A stretch of 64,000 bases of DNA, from contig JAJKFH010000052.1 in the NCBI GenBank assembly GCA_023333565.1, forward strand, positions 1,178,001 to 1,242,000. Direction: 5' to 3'. Position numbers and translations under genes: made by a program. The notes under the pieces were generated by a model that saw only the letters and a list, made by a program, of their open reading frames with translations, searched no databases and had not been told where the DNA came from. Source of the stretch: Puffinus mauretanicus. Its lineage: Eukaryota; Chordata; Aves; Procellariiformes; Procellariidae. Shown here piece by piece: positions 38,491-53,700 of the stretch. Every line of letters starts with the position of its first letter. Within the stretch, counting starts at the first letter, position 1.

Positions 38491-41400
38491 GAAGCTTCTG
38501 AACAGCAATATTTAATATTAAGCAGGGTGTTTTTACCTACTCATTTTTGCAGTGGTTAGGGAATAATTCAGGCCTAGATCTCTGGTAGCATATTTTAAAG
38601 CTTTGTAGCCATCTCCCCTGGAGCAGCTTGTGACCCTGAGAACCTGTTCTTTCAAGTATTGTGCTCCTGAAAAGATGGGAATTGAATCCACTTCTCATTA
38701 GTGTTTAAAGCATCTGTTTACACTTCCTCATGAGCAGACCAGTTGCCAGTTAACCTGCTGTTTCTTTATCCTTATTACTTTAAAGAAGGATCAACACAAT
38801 GGGGATTGTACTTGGCATCTTTGCCATAGTTGAGGATGTTACATATGTGCAGCTTTCCATTGCAAGTATCACATGATGCATTACAATATCATGAATGTTG
38901 CTTGTGTTTTTATGAAAAACAGACTTCTTTAAAAAATAATACCACAGCTAAACTGTTGAAAAAGTTTTGTATTGTTTCTTGATGCCCCCTTTCTTTATGG
39001 TTATCATCAAACACCAACCATCTCTAGTTTTTGGATAGAGGTTGTCTTTAGTAAATCTCAAAGAAAAAAGTAACCAGTTCCATCAGCTCAGATAGCCTTC
39101 AGTCTGACTGCTTACTTATGTATTGCCACCAAGTGATCTGGGGCAACACCTAGGTCCGCTGTTTGGTGAGTAGGGTTAATTGCCTGAACCAGAACACTAT
39201 GTCCAGCATAAAGAGTTTCTCCCCACACACGTTTATCTAAACTTACTGACTTCCTATTGATTTGTCATACAACCTCTTTCTATTAGCTTTAGTGAATCAA
39301 ATCCATGGTGACTTCATTTTTGGCTGTACATCAGTAAACAAGTGTCTTGTCTTAAAAATACTCTACAAGTGGTGTTAGACACTGTCATGTAGATTAATTT
39401 TCAGCAGTGAGAGCTGCTGAAGTGAATTGAGTTGCAGTCCTGGCATTGTCACCAGTTTTTGTGACAGCTTCTGACTGGACTACTACAAACCATGCTTTCC
39501 AATTTTCATGTCTGTAAAGTGTAAGTAAAACCTGGGAGTCACTTTATTTTTTAATTTATTTTAGTTTAACTAAATGCTACAACCATGTTATCCATCTTTT
39601 ATTTGCCCTTTGAAGTTGAACCAGCTCTTTTCAATGAGGTGAGAGACTGGTGAGATGGCAGCTGAAGGGACACACTTATCTTACGCGTCCATATGGAGTT
39701 ATGTCAGATGCCAGTGTTGAATGACCCACCCTAACAAGTATATCTTCCTTCCACACTGGGCTTCTAAACACTTTTAATTGGTGTCCCTGGCCTCTGTCAT
39801 GCTGTGAAGCTTAAGACTGTCAGTTAACTGCTTTTTAAGCACTTCATGCTTTGAAAGTTAAGAGGGACAAGATCCAGTTGATTCATACGGAGGTATGTTT
39901 AAGGAAAAAACCTTTTAAAAAAATATTAAGGAAACATGAAACTTGCAGACAAAGTGCTCAACTTCTAATAGACCCTTTGTTTCCTCAGTACAGGTCTGTT
40001 ACTTGAAAGCGTTACTCATTAGTTACATGAATCACTCCTGCTCAGAACAGGGCTGCAGAGCGAATTCATCATGTACTATTGTAAGTCAGTGCTTCCTTGT
40101 TATTTAATGCCTCTGTATAGGAAGCGTAAGTCTGCTGAGGGGGAGCTCATTACAGACCTGGCTCATATAATTTTGAGCAAGAGTGTTTTATGAGTAGTTC
40201 AATGAGCTTGAGCTGCTTGATGAGTGAGTTGGCAAAATCTAACCATAGTAATTTGAACTGGGCAGGTAGAGACACTGCTCTAGATCCTGCCAAAGCCCAG
40301 TTTGATTGCAACTAATTTGTTATCCCCAGTGATGCATGGAGATATGTGATTGGTGACTACTGCTGATGAAACATGACAGATCAATTCTAATCTTTTACTA
40401 GTGAAGACAGTTATTCATGGGGACATGCATCTGTCTCTTACTATTTTATTCACAGTAAGAGTGCTGTAAAGCAGTAGCAAGTCTGCTGTTTGAGTATCAA
40501 ACACCGAATGCTAGTATATCTAGATTTGTCAGGTGCTCTTTGCTAAACTCATTTAAAAACTACATATAAAAGTAAATACTGTGCATTAGAAACACAGGGC
40601 ACAGACTTGTCCCTTTTTGAAAATCTACTGTATTAAGTTTAGTCTTTTCTGACTCTTGAGAGATTTATTTTCCCCTTGGATTTGCCACTTGCTTTGCAGG
40701 GGTATAATCTTTTTGACAGCACTCTGCATAAGGGCAAGGGATGGAAGACAATTTGTAATCAGCCAGTTCTGTTTCTTTGCTCTTCAGCAGTGTTTTAACC
40801 TTAAAATTCTCCGCAAAAGATTGTGTCATATTGCACAGTATAAAATGTTATGGTCCAGTTCCAGACATAGGCTTTGTGGGTTTTTTCTTGTACCACAAGA
40901 ACTACCTGTGAAAACAGGGCTCTGAATATTAGCCTAAGTCTTTTAATTTCATGTCTGAGTATTGTATATGAATGTCCTTCAGCACTTATTCATGTAGGGT
41001 TTTTTGTGATCCTTTAATGCAGAAAAAGTAACATTAGGTGGAACAAAGAATAATAAAATGCTTGCACAGATTTGTCTCTCATTCACAAAAGGGGTACTCT
41101 GAGCTGCACTATTGATAATTTATCATGTGGGTGTTTGACAAGCCCACACATACCTTGATATACAACTCTGCAGCTGCAGTCCTCAGTATTCTGTAGCACT
41201 CTGGTAATATTTTATTCATAAATCCTAATGCTGAAGCCCTTAAGGTGTCATAAACATGGTGCTAATGCCTGTGAATTTGAGGGGGTTTGGTTAGTCAGAT
41301 AAATATCATGCTCTAAATAAACTGTGGTCCTAACAGAATAAGCATTAATATACACAAAGTATCATAGGATTAAAATTCCTGTTGATGTACATTAGTCCTT

Positions 41401-44400
41401 TTCTTTGCAAAGAATAGTTTTCCAGAGTTTTCATCTTTAAAACCTTTTCTCTGCAGAACTAGAAAAGAATAAATTAATCTATTAATAAAATGCAGCGAGG
41501 AGCAGGGGAAAAGAATATTTTGTTTTAGCTTTGATTATGTATAAAGGTTTGTGTCTTAAAGTTTGCAAGGATGGCAGTATGCCTTCATCTAAGAGGAGGA
41601 CAGGGTTCTGCTCATCTTGTTGAATGAGGCACAAATCCCTGTCCTGCTCTGGGTGATGTGTTAATAAGAAGGTAGGGGGGGAAAAAAAAATCAAGTAGTC
41701 AAACCAAGTGGATGACATAGTGTATGCTTGTTAGTCTATCAAAAAGGCATGTTGGCCAAGATGAGCCTCATCTTTAAAGCAGCAATGTGGGAACTTGGCT
41801 GCTTCTTTGAAAAGCAATGAAAATGAAGGAATGGTACTTACTTCAGTAGAGCTGCACAGATATGACTAAGATATGGGGTAGGGGACAATGGGTATAAATG
41901 ATAGCTGGTGTCATCTAAGATACTGCATATCGCTGATGTTGGAGATCAGACTCTACAGGCACTTATTTTGCTTCATTGATATGTCAGCCCTGTTTGTGGC
42001 TCTTGCAGCGTAGTTTTTGTGGTGGTCATGTTGCAGTTGACAGCTTTGTCCCAAGTTTGTTTGGTGTACTGTATATACAAATATGAAGATTGTGATTAGC
42101 ACCAGGGCTTGAATTCATCCCAAAGAACGTCACCTCCAAAACACTGAACTCCGTACCCTGTAGTGCTTTCTAGCCAAAAGTGTTTTCTTTTGAATTTTCT
42201 GAAGGAGTTACTGAATTCTTTGCTCACGGCAGAGCTTAAGCATGAGCTTGGCTTTAACTGGGAGTGCTCAGGTGCCTAAAGTTGGTTTATAATAATTTGC
42301 CATTTAAAGACTTCAGCCTGATTGTTTAGTTCTTTCTGTGTCATTTTCCTTCTTGCTGCTAAACGCCAGTTGCAGGAGGTAGAGGGGAGGTCTTTATCCC
42401 CTGCGGCTTTTTGGAGAAAGTGACAGTTCTGCAGTTCCCTCTGTTCTACATTTCTTTGCACCAGAAATGACCCTGCTGCTCTTTGTCACCAGTGTTTCCT
42501 TTTATCCCTTTCCTGGCAGCTGCTCTTGCTCCATTTTGATGTTGGAACAGCAAATGAACTCCCTCTGAAGCAAATGTCATGCCAGTAAAGATGTTGAAGC
42601 AGCAAGAAAATCATCTCTGTCTCTGAAGACTGAATTGGAGACCTTTGTGAATGAGATGTTCTTAAAATAGCTCCACAGCATGTTATCTTCCCTAAAAGGT
42701 GGAGAATTGAAAACACCATTACAAGCTACTTGTTTTTGTGTGAGCAGGATCCCTAAATAATGTTTTTTGGAGTGGGGAGAGAAGCAGGTTGTTTACTTTT
42801 CCTCCAAATTAAAGTAGGTACAATAATATACAAGCACTTTGTTTCTGCCATATCATTTATTCAGTGATGGGGGAGGGAGGAAGGAGGCTAAGATACCAGT
42901 ACTTGTGATATGTTGAATTTTCTGGATTGTAGATTTAATCAGAATAGAAAATACTGTTGCTGTGGTGGTATTTTTGGAAACACCATCTTTCAGAGACTTC
43001 CTGTTCTGGTTGTCCTGCAGTTAGCTTTTTGTTCTGTCATTGATGCCAGTGACAACAAATTGAACAAAACAATTGAGTTGATCTGAGTTGATTGTATGCT
43101 TCTCTGATTGTGTGCCTCTTGCTAAGAGTTTTGTTCCCAACATCATGGCTAATGGTCATGATTATTTCTTGTCCTGCATTCAATTACACTGAAACAAAGG
43201 GCTTGCAACAACTTGCTATGTCAGATTAGCTGTATTTTGACCCAATGTTCTATACATACGATTCAGTGAAGTCCTGGGTAGGAGATTAAACCTTTAGGTT
43301 GTTAAGTTCTTGCAGGTGATGGTGTATCTGTAAATACCAGTTAGTTTTGTTTGCTCTAGCTTTATAATGATAGCGCAAAGTCCAACCTGATTCTGATTCC
43401 TCTTCCTCCTCCCCTTCCCCTCCGCCTTATTTCCAGTTTGGAGAGCTTCTTAGTGCTTTTTTATGTAATGACTGATTTTGTCTAGCATAATAGCTCATAA
43501 ATCCTTCACCATGTCAGAGTTCCTTGAGTCTTGTAATAGACCATATGCATTCAGTATCAAAAAAAGAACAATGCATTATGGAAACACTTAAACAAATAGT
43601 AATTTTTAAATTGAGGTCTTTGCAGCAGCACACCTATGCATTACAGCAGGGCAATTTTGAGAATGCAACTTAAACAGTATTTCTTGAGGTACAGGGTAGT
43701 GATTATTCTCTGTGGTCTTGCCAATATTACTATATTTCTTTGTCGTACACAAATAGTCAAGAATACATACAAGACCAAGACCCCTGGAAACTAATAGGAA
43801 ACAACAAACTTGCAGCCTGGTTCATGACAACATTTCATTCAATCATTGTCTTCAGAGTGTGATCCCAATAAACTGGGATAATGTAATGCTAATTAAACCT
43901 AAGTTTACATAGAAGATTTGTTAGAATTAGTACAACTTGAAGCCTGTGCTTTATTAGGTCATCACAGATGCGAAAAACAAATTATATCCATATATTTGAT
44001 AAGACTTTGGTAGTATTTATTTGAAATGGAATGCGAAGCCAAATCCTCACTTAGTTCATGTAAGTCGACATGGCTTCTTTCAAACTGACCTCCATGCTGT
44101 TTTTTGGTTTGGATCTTTTTAGAAGCAAGGTTCTTTAACTCTGTTATGATGGAAATAGTTTAAAGATCAGCTTTTTGTGCAGTGTGGTGTATGGAGCCGC
44201 TCAATGCTCTGTTTTCCATGTGCTTTATTTAACTTCTGTCAGGTTGTTCAATAGGTGTTTTGTACTAATGCTACCTGTCTGAGCCTGTTGCGTTTGTGTT
44301 GGAGCTGGTGAACCACCTGCCCAAGTTATTAACTTACATTGGTTATTTTTTACCATAGGTTTACATACCTTTTGATGCTTTGGTCTCATATCTGTTGCAG

Positions 44401-45434
44401 GAAAGTATTTCATATGTAGAGATATTAAGTTACATTAAGTATTATGGTGTTATTAAAGGATCTGTTCAGTGGAATTTCAAATAACTAATCTCAGGTAATC
44501 AACAATAAATGTAGAGCAAAAAACTTTTTACCTTTACTGTTTTTTTTCCACAGTATTGTTAATGAAATAACAGAAACCAATTTCTCCAGGCAAAAACCAC
44601 TGCGTGATTTTCATCTGTGTGTGACAGTACATGTATATATTTTCCAAGAGTTGCATCACCATTTGCTGCTTGTTTAAACATGTCACATGTTTAGTGACCT
44701 TGTTCTTCTATGTCATCCACTGTTTCTGGAATAAAAACTAGCTAAAAATAATACCAAGCCAGAAGTGGAGTAGAGTTGCTCTAAGTTACCCTAGCTGAGG
44801 ATCTGGGCAACGATAGCCTCTATGGATAGCAGAGATTCTCAGCTAGTGTAATGTAAAATACTTTGTATAGGCAAAACCCTCAAGGAAAATTATGTATGTG
44901 ATAATAAAATCTATGTGGTTCTAGCCCTATGCAGTCTATTACAGTTCGGATACATTCTTTGGACTGCTTTTGCTGCTAGGTGCTTTTGATTCGCTTGTTT
45001 TCTGCAGCATATCTCTAATATTAGTGGATTATTTAATTTGCACAGTGTGACCATGGACACAATTATTTGTTTATTTTATGATGTTCTTAAATACGGCGAG
45101 TGTAATGTCAGGCATAAAGGTAAAGATCAGGAGGTTTATCAGTCAGGGCAAATCTCTAATAGTAATCACATAATTTACACACCTCAGTTTTATGTTGGGT
45201 AGGCATATTTGCTTAATTCAGCATCAAGTGTACATGTCATGCAATTCAGTTGCTGTCTTGATTCAAACCTACTAGTTAAGAAAGATACAGGGTTAGGAAA
45301 TAATCTTCATTTACATGTAACCTGGGGATTACTGGTTCAGGTGACTGGAAGGTCTGTTTCTTTGGTTAGACAGACAACAATCATGTTGTACATAGAGAAT
45401 TTTGTTCGTTTAAGAGCCCTTGCTGATATTTTTC

Positions 45435-45462
45435 CACCCGAATGATCAGCTAGCTTCGGGTG
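45435..45462. repeat. CpG-containing 8-bp hairpin
   Basis: CACCCGAA (45435-45442) and TTCGGGTG (45455-45462) pair perfectly around a 12-nt loop. Both arms keep a CpG in otherwise CpG-poor DNA. Confidence 0.8.
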
Positions 45463-48365
45463 TTTGATTTCCTGATATCCTCAGGAGAGCCCCTGTCAAC
45501 GTTCAGTCTTAGCAGCAGAACATAGTAGCAGGTATAGCATGAGCTATTTTGGCTATAACATCTGTTGTCTTTTTCTCTGAATATATTGCAGTGTGCTTTT
45601 TCTGAAGTCCAGGAAACTTTAACGTGTTTTACAAAAATCATGCAGATGAAGCAATACTCCATGTGAGGTACATTTTGAGAATTCGTTAGTTATACTGTTG
45701 CTTCACGTAATCTTGTACTTGAAATCAGATGTTTTTTAAGAACATAAATCTTGCGTTATGTGTACTTGGGAGCAAAAAATGCACGCCTCACATGTAACAT
45801 ATGTATTAACTGTTGTTACTTTGTTTATCAAAAAATGATTGTAATGAATGGAATACCTGTCTCGCTTATGGAATTGAGTAATCTGTTTAGGAGTGGGCTG
45901 TAAAATTAATCAGGAAAAGTCTGATACAACATTTTGCCAGAAACATGAAGAGAATCTTCTACAGGTCTGTCAATATCTGAATACTTTTATTTTTCTTTGG
46001 CTCAGTGGAAGGGGAATTGGTAAGTAAAAGTACTAGATGCAAAAATGAAATCACTAATTGAAGAACACAGACTTTTTATAGCAAACAGTTTCATAATTAT
46101 ATTCATAAGTTTAAATAGGAGAAATATTAAGAAAATGACTTTTCAATTTTTCACTGTTGTGTGAAGGTGTAAATAATTGATGGAAATAATTAGCATTACC
46201 GGTAGAAACACAAAGTTTACTGAGTTCTCTCAGTTGTTTTAAGAGTTAATGTTTTTCCTAATCCTGCTTTTTGACATGACAATATCCCTTCAAGGGCTTT
46301 CTTTACCAGATCAATTCCTTTTGTACTAGGAGAACTAAAGCTTTTCAGCTGTCCATCCAATTTCTCCTTCTGGACTAAATTTCTCATATCAAGATAACCA
46401 GCAGCAATACTCCCCTCAGGAGACTTGTATCAATTAGTTATGCATCACTAATTTCTGTGGTGTTGGTGGACCAGTCAGTTGCAAGAAAGCTGTTTCGTAA
46501 ACAGTTATGGCTGTTGGGGCTTTGTCTTTACTTTTTTTGTTGAGGATTTTTGTTTTGAAATAGGTCTTCTACATGGCAGCTGTTGAAAACCTGCACATTT
46601 ACACATGTGCATGAAGAAATCATGTACTTTTAGACAGCTCCTTTTGGGATGTTAATTGCCTATGGATTTCACATAGTACTAATGAGGGGCCATGTTATAC
46701 ACAGCTAAGCAAATATATTCCAAAAATACTTATGATGGAGAATATGTCATCCGAGAGATACAGGGCTCTCAAAGTACAACAGTCATTTGTAGCTGTTGCA
46801 TAAATCTCTTGTGTCTATTGGTGTACGTGTGCCTGCTACCACTGCGATGGCACTCTGTTTTAAATATCAGTCTGAATTCCAAGCATCCTAAAGGCTGTTG
46901 GTAACTTTTCTTTTGCCCTATGGTCTTAATGATGTTCAATTTCATTCACTGTAAAGGAAAGTGGGACGTAAATATTCTGTAAATGAGACTCTGGGGTGAC
47001 ATAGTAGCAGTCTGGCATTAAGAAGGGGTGCAGTCTAAAGAGAAACTGTATCTAGATGAGAGTTGCAATTCAGAAGCCACTGTTGCGGCCTTATATACCG
47101 ACATACGTTATGAAGAAGAGAGAGCTTTTTTGTTCCAACATGCACTAAGCCTTATTTTTGCAGTGTGATGCTATGCTGCTCGGCAGATCATAGAGGATCT
47201 ATACAGGATCAAAATTTTCACATTTATCACATGTAAAATTTTCTGAATTGCTTCTGATAAGTAGTTGGACATTATTTAGGTTCCTGTTGTTTAGTAGAAG
47301 ACTTGGATATTATCAATGAAGTGCTCGCTTAGCCTTCACATATTGTGCTTCTGCTGCCCTTGCCTGGAAGCCTTGTCAATGTATTTCGCTACATAGGTTT
47401 GTGCAAGTATTTATTTCTGGGTTTGGTTTTTTTTGTGCTGTGGGAAGAGACAGACTTGGTGAGAGCTAAGCATGTATCAATTGCATTTTATATTCTGTAG
47501 CCACAACATGGGCACTGCTAACATCCCTGGTGTCTCTCCAGCTCCTCAATATCACTGACTAAGTTTAAGAAAGTGGAAAGAAACTATGGTGCTATGTTGA
47601 TAATGTGAGTGGCAAATGCAGTCTAGCACGAAAGCAAGTTACTGCCCAGCTGGAATGCAGGCCAGGCTTCAGTTAATCCCTCCCTTAGCCAGAGAAAGGT
47701 GGTTTTAATCTATTTATTATGCACTTTGTTGTTTTTTTCAGCACTGATATATCTGCAAGTGCCATAGCACTGTTAAGTCTTTTACTATCCATTTGCCATA
47801 TCAGCAGATGTATCAGGACATGAAGCTGTTTTCAGTCACTCAAGTCTAATCCCAAGTAGTGCCGTAGGATCTTGTGAATTGCTCTAGGTTTATACAGAAG
47901 TAATGACAGTATAACATGTCATTTTAAGAACCTACTACAATCTTAGCCATCTTAGGATTTTTTTTTTAGACAGCTGAATTTCTTTTCACTGATGTTTAAG
48001 ACAAAACTAATTTGATATGATTATTAGAGAAGGAAAATTAAAAGGACAAAATCGTACAGGAAGCTTATTAAAATGGAAACACTGAAATAACTGGGTAATT
48101 GGGCATTGATTTTTGTCCTTGCCCCTTCACTCACTTCATGAGCAGTTTTGTATTAAAAGTAACCTGTCTGCAGGATGATGCTCCAACATCTGTTATTGCT
48201 GAAACAAAATGATTTGCTTGGTTTTTTTTTCTCCACATTCTTCCAACATCTGCATGTGTAGATCTGTCCTGTGTATTAATAATATCTAACAATGCTCCTT
48301 TCCAAGGAAAATGCGTCAAAGGGTATTGGGATTCTGTCTTCAGTTAGGAGGGGAATGTTTTGGTG

Positions 48366-48399
48366 TGATATTTTGTATTGTCAAAATGATATTTTGTAT
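48366..48399. repeat. Short direct repeat, 21-bp period
   Basis: TGATATTTTGTAT occurs at 48366-48378 and again at 48387-48399, followed by further degenerate TATCATTTGTATGATATTAT sequence. It is a local AT-rich duplication in the non-coding flank. Confidence 0.75.
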
Positions 48400-50725
48400 A
48401 TCATTTGTATGATATTATGAATATCTAAATATTCACTTTTATTAGATATTAGGTGACTGGCTGTGAAACGGAATAATGTGAATGAGGACTCTGAGGGCTG
48501 CTAGCATGGAGCCCATGCACAGCTATGTTGCTCTCAAGTGTGTTTATGTGAAACAAAGAAGTTCACAGGCTATGGCCTGTCTGTCTTCTGAAATGTTAGT
48601 GTCACCTTACGTGATTAAAACTATGATAATAATTGTCCTTATTTTCTTTTCTCAGAATGTTTGCAGGCAATCACCATTTTTTAAGTATTCCACATTTAAA
48701 ATGCTCAATAATTGTGTTGGGATTTTGGTTTTTTTACTTTATAGGTTGATCCAATGAATTGATTATAAATCTATCTTGCTGAATGTTTGCTATTTCAATC
48801 ACTCTGGCTGTGATTATTCTGATAGGAAGCAATATATTTTCTTTGTTTTATGTTTCAGATCATTGCTAAAATATATATGGTTGCATGTGCCAATTTTAAG
48901 ATTCAGTTTGTTTATGAGTGTGGCTTTGTTGTTTCTCCTCAGTATTTGTACTATAAAAACACAACTGTGTAAAAGTTCATAGCAAGAAAATAGAAAAAGC
49001 TGAACAATAGATTTGAAATAATATTTGAAATCTTTTCTGATCTCTAATTATCATGGTGTTAATTGCATCTTCCAGTCTTCAAACTATGCTGTAGTTGGGA
49101 AAGCACATGCTTAAATCCGTTCCTATCCAGGGAAAATGCTTGAGCTTAATTTTAAGCATGTGCATAAGTTATATTAGTTAAATGGCTCATAACTATTTGC
49201 TTAAATCCTATCTAGTGTTAGAATGACTAAATATATTAGAATTGCAATGTAAATACTGCAGTAAATAAGATAAATATGGGTGTCGGTTTTGCTATGAAAT
49301 TATTGCTGATTTTGACTTTTACAGTCACTTTTATGGTATACAGTTGAAATCAGAAAAGAATGGAAATTTCAACTAATTTTTTAATATGCTGAAATGTGTT
49401 AAGTTACACAAAAGAATCCATATTATAGTAATCCTGCATATATACAGGAAAAGAATACCCAGCATGCATGGCAGATGGTTTCAAAGGAAATCCTCAAGAG
49501 CTAGGATTAAAAAGCAATTTTCAGCAAGTTTTAAAATGGGTCTCCATATTTGGGTCACAGATATTAAGTCTTTCATTGCAAACAAATGAGGGAGAAGTCT
49601 TGTTGGATTATTATGGAAATGTTTCTCAACAAAAGCTGACCAGTGCGCACTGTAGAAAAAAGAGATGAGAATGTCAGATGATTCCACTTCTGATCCTGTT
49701 CTAACAACAGCAGGAAGCAGAGTTGTGATATACAGAGACAGTGGTATGTTGCAAGTAAATGGGATTCATTGTTTGGCTAACAAATGTTGGCAACTCTTTT
49801 AAAAATAATGTGTATATAGCTTCAATTTTTGTCTGCCCACGGAAGCAAATTTAAATAAAGACAAACACAAAAATTGAAGAACAAAATATAAAGAATGATC
49901 TTGATTTTGTTATTACAGGTTTGCAAAGTTGGAATTGTCAAGGAAACCCAAGGTACAAAGGTACCTAAATACCACTTTGTTTCAGATTTAACTCTGTTCC
50001 TGTCCCTGCCAATTTGCATTGATTTCATTGGCCTTTTGTATCAGAACTTCATATTTTTATACTGCAGTAGAGATGTGTGGATAATCCTGCTCCTTTCTCC
50101 TACCCATGACTTTTTATTTTAAACTTTCTCATAAATAACTTCTGGTGTGTTAGAAATGGTAGATTTATACCTGTTTACATTTAGTGAATTATACTTAATC
50201 ACTGTTTATTAAAGTGTAAAGACTTTTCATATAGCATTTTTCCATTCCTTTTGGATATGGCAAGCATGTCTGATATACAATAAATAAGAAATTGAATAGC
50301 AATACTTTTGTGCAATCATAGACAGGAATGAACACGGGCTCCAAGTTGTGCTTGGAAGTATGTCTGCACTTACAGACAAGTGGAAAGCGAGCCCATGTTT
50401 TCTCGAACATGTTTTAGGGGCACACTAGAACTTGATTTTTTTATTTTATTTTTTTAAAAGGTTATATTCTAAAGTAAACAGTACCATGCAAACATTGTTC
50501 CAGGCTGCAGCTGTTTATGTTGGTGGTGTTGGAACATCCAGAAATATTATCATCAATATGATGCATAAAAGTGATTCAGTGCAGGTCAGCTTTGTATTCT
50601 AAGAGCAAGAGAAGACACTGGGCTTTTAGCTGGTATACATAGCATAGCAAGTTGGAGATTATTGGCTTTAACTAACTTATACTAGCTAGTAATGTGTTAG
50701 GAATGTAATTCACATTTATGTCAGT

Positions 50726-50759
50726 GTTCCTTTATACACTTCTGGCAGTATAAAGGAAC
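50726..50759. repeat. Perfect 12-bp inverted repeat (hairpin)
   Basis: GTTCCTTTATAC (50726-50737) is exactly complementary to GTATAAAGGAAC (50748-50759), with a 10-nt loop. It could fold in RNA or cruciform DNA. It is too short on its own to be a normal microRNA precursor, and the flanking bases do not extend the pairing well. Confidence 0.85.
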
Positions 50760-53700
50760 CTCAAGTTTGACATGAACTAACTTTTCTTTTAAAGACTCTT
50801 CTATTTCCAAAGTAGGAATTCAAGTTAGACCTTAAGCAATGTTTAGCACTAAACAATGAAATATAGCAACTGATACTATTTTATTGTGTTCTCAAAGCTC
50901 AACTGGGTGTATTTTGGGTAGATTGGGAAAGCTTTCTGAGCAGAGGTGCCTGATGCTCTGCTAAGTGAATTATAGAAGTAATTGCTGGTTTAAATTTCAA
51001 CCTATGGAGAAGTTAATTGCACTGCTCTTTGGCTGTTTTATTGTCTACATGTTAACAGCAAAGGACAATGTACTTCTGAAAAGGCATCATAAATATCCTA
51101 GTGGGATAACTAAATGCAGGTATATCTACAAAATGTTAATTAACAATGCTAAATAATAGGTGTTTTCTGCAGGACTAGTCTAAGGTAGATATCAGAGGTC
51201 CTATCTGCTATTCAGAAAAGAATATTTGCATGATGGATGAAAATAAGTTATAAGGCAGCTTTCAGTGTTCAGTTCTTGTACCAAAGCTAGAAAGCTTCAG
51301 CGGACTCAAGATTGGCTTTTAGTTGAAGTTGAATCTGTTCTTCTAGGTCCTTATTTTACATAACCTCCTATGGGAAGTTTACCTGTGTGCATCTTGATAT
51401 GACAGAACCAAGCTTCATGCGATCTTATCAGGTGTTTTTATCTTAGCATAATCTGTGTTTCAGATGATTATTCCAGCAGAAGGGAAACATTTAGTCTTTT
51501 TAATTGTAACAATTGGCTCTTAAAATTCTTGAGGCATCAGGACAAGGAATAAGCTTAAGGGAGTGTTTGAAGTGGAACACGGAAGAGGGTTAGTGGATGT
51601 TTGCAGAGCACTCTTCCTTAGCATGGGAACAGCATGGAAGAGAACTTTGAGATAGTTGTTACATTAAAAATTTTACAAATAAATGGTTGAAGTTAGTATT
51701 ATAGGCTAATTAGAGGCAAAATTCCACATGTCGGTGTTAGAGATGAGTAAGGAGAGAAGATGCTATCAGGAACTTGGAAATAAACATGAGTAGCTTCTGT
51801 TCATGTAATAAAAGGGACAAGCAGTAAGGGAATGCAAAGAGAAGACTAACATAAATGAAGCAATGGATTAGGAAAACATTTTATAGCATAGATGAACAAT
51901 AGTAGGACAACACTGAATCCAGAGAAAAGGGCACTGGATGCTCAAGATGCAGATTGATGAGAATCTGGATGGCAGTGTTAATTGTGTGGATGGATGACAA
52001 AGGCTTTGCCTCAGATGTCTTGCAAGAAAAGGATACATAGGCCTTAGCTACAAACAAAGCGTCTCCTATGAACGTAACCAAAGTGTGATTTTTTTTTTTT
52101 GAATGCTTAATTCTTGGAACCCATGTTCCCAATGTAATTATGTGCCTTTAGAGGGCAATTATGAGTGTCTAAATTAGATATCAAAAATTGAACATCCCAA
52201 GCTGTTGTCAGCCATAATGTGTTGCCAAGTTATGATACTATTAATACTTGGGGAAAAAAATAATTCACCCATGACAACAGTTATCTTTGATCTGCATGTT
52301 TGTAAATGTAGTTGAGAATTTTGCCTTAGATTTTTCAAAGACTTGCATCTTTCAAAGGGAGACATAATAGATCAGATTCTTCTGTCATTGTTATCTTCCA
52401 GGACTTTTGTTTCAAGTGGTTTTTGAAAGTTTCTGTGAAGTACCAGATGATCTGAGATAAGACCTGCTCCAGATGTCTGTGGATAGTCAGAGCAATCCAT
52501 TCTCTTCACTTCAACAAACTTATGATTGAGTTCTAAATAAAGGAATTAGTGTTGACTTAGAGAATTAGTTGATTTCCTTTACTCACTGTACAATTAAGTA
52601 TTCGATAAAGCAGGAGTTTCTTGTATCGAGCCAATTGTCTTATGGGTCAAAAGCACTTTTTTCTCGGGGCAAAACAAAATGAAAGGGGAGTAAGCTCATG
52701 CAGATCACCAAAAGATTAGACAGACAGGTGGAAAACAGAAGCCTGAATTCTCCTGTTAGGGGCCAAATGAGAGTCATCCAGAAACTACACCAAGGTACAA
52801 CTCTGAAGCAATGTGTGACATGCTGTTAAAATGTGTTGAAAAGAATACTGTAAAAGGAAGATTCTCAGATGTTGTTTGCCTGCTAGAGCTGTAAAAATGC
52901 TCTACTTTGTGTTGGTTGTGCATTGTTTGTTTTCGTTTAAAATAACTCTCAGGGAAGTAGTTCCTGGTTTTCTACAGCCTTCTTGGAGATGATTTTTGAA
53001 TGTGAAGGTCAGTACTGCAAGTAGGCTGTTGTTCAAGAAGTTATTCCCTTTTCTTCTTCCTGCAGAAGTGTACTTGAGCATTTTGAGATGAGATGGCACA
53101 ACTATGGCAGTAGGAGTGGAAAGCAAAATAACCATCCAGTCCTAATACTAGTTAAATTGTACTGAGGAGCTACCAGGCTGTCCTAATGTTGATAAATGCT
53201 TTTTCCAAAACAACTTTCTGCTCTCTGACAAATATGTAAATCTCTGAAATTATTATGTCATTGTACAGAGTTCTGAATACTAGAAACTGGCTCTTTAAAG
53301 CAGTTAAATGCTTTCTTATCTTCAGAAACTCTTAACAGGAAATATTGAAGGTTCAGTTCCACTGAGTGCTTTGGAATTTCTCTCTATTTATATCTTTTTG
53401 TAGTGTATATTAAAGCGTTTTCTGAGTAGATTACTGAAAGCAATAACCTATTCATATCAAGGCCATGAATTCACGTTTAATGTAACTAGTTAGACAAAAG
53501 TGAAAGCTTACATACTGATAAATTGTGCTACAGAAGGGCTTCTCTGCGCTGCTTTATTGATGGTACTTTAAGTAGCAAGTTGAGGAGAAGCAGATAATGA
53601 AAATTGATTCTTCTCTGCAGGTCTCTTACTTACTGTTGGACTTCGACAGACCTAATCTGTGAAGATAATTAAAGTTCCTTTGCTCTGAATGCTGTAAGTG

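Noticed and set aside
39430..39540. Possible third MIR fragment (TTTTCATGTCTGTAAAGTG)
   Set aside because: Only one short segment resembles the consensus, which is not enough to call.
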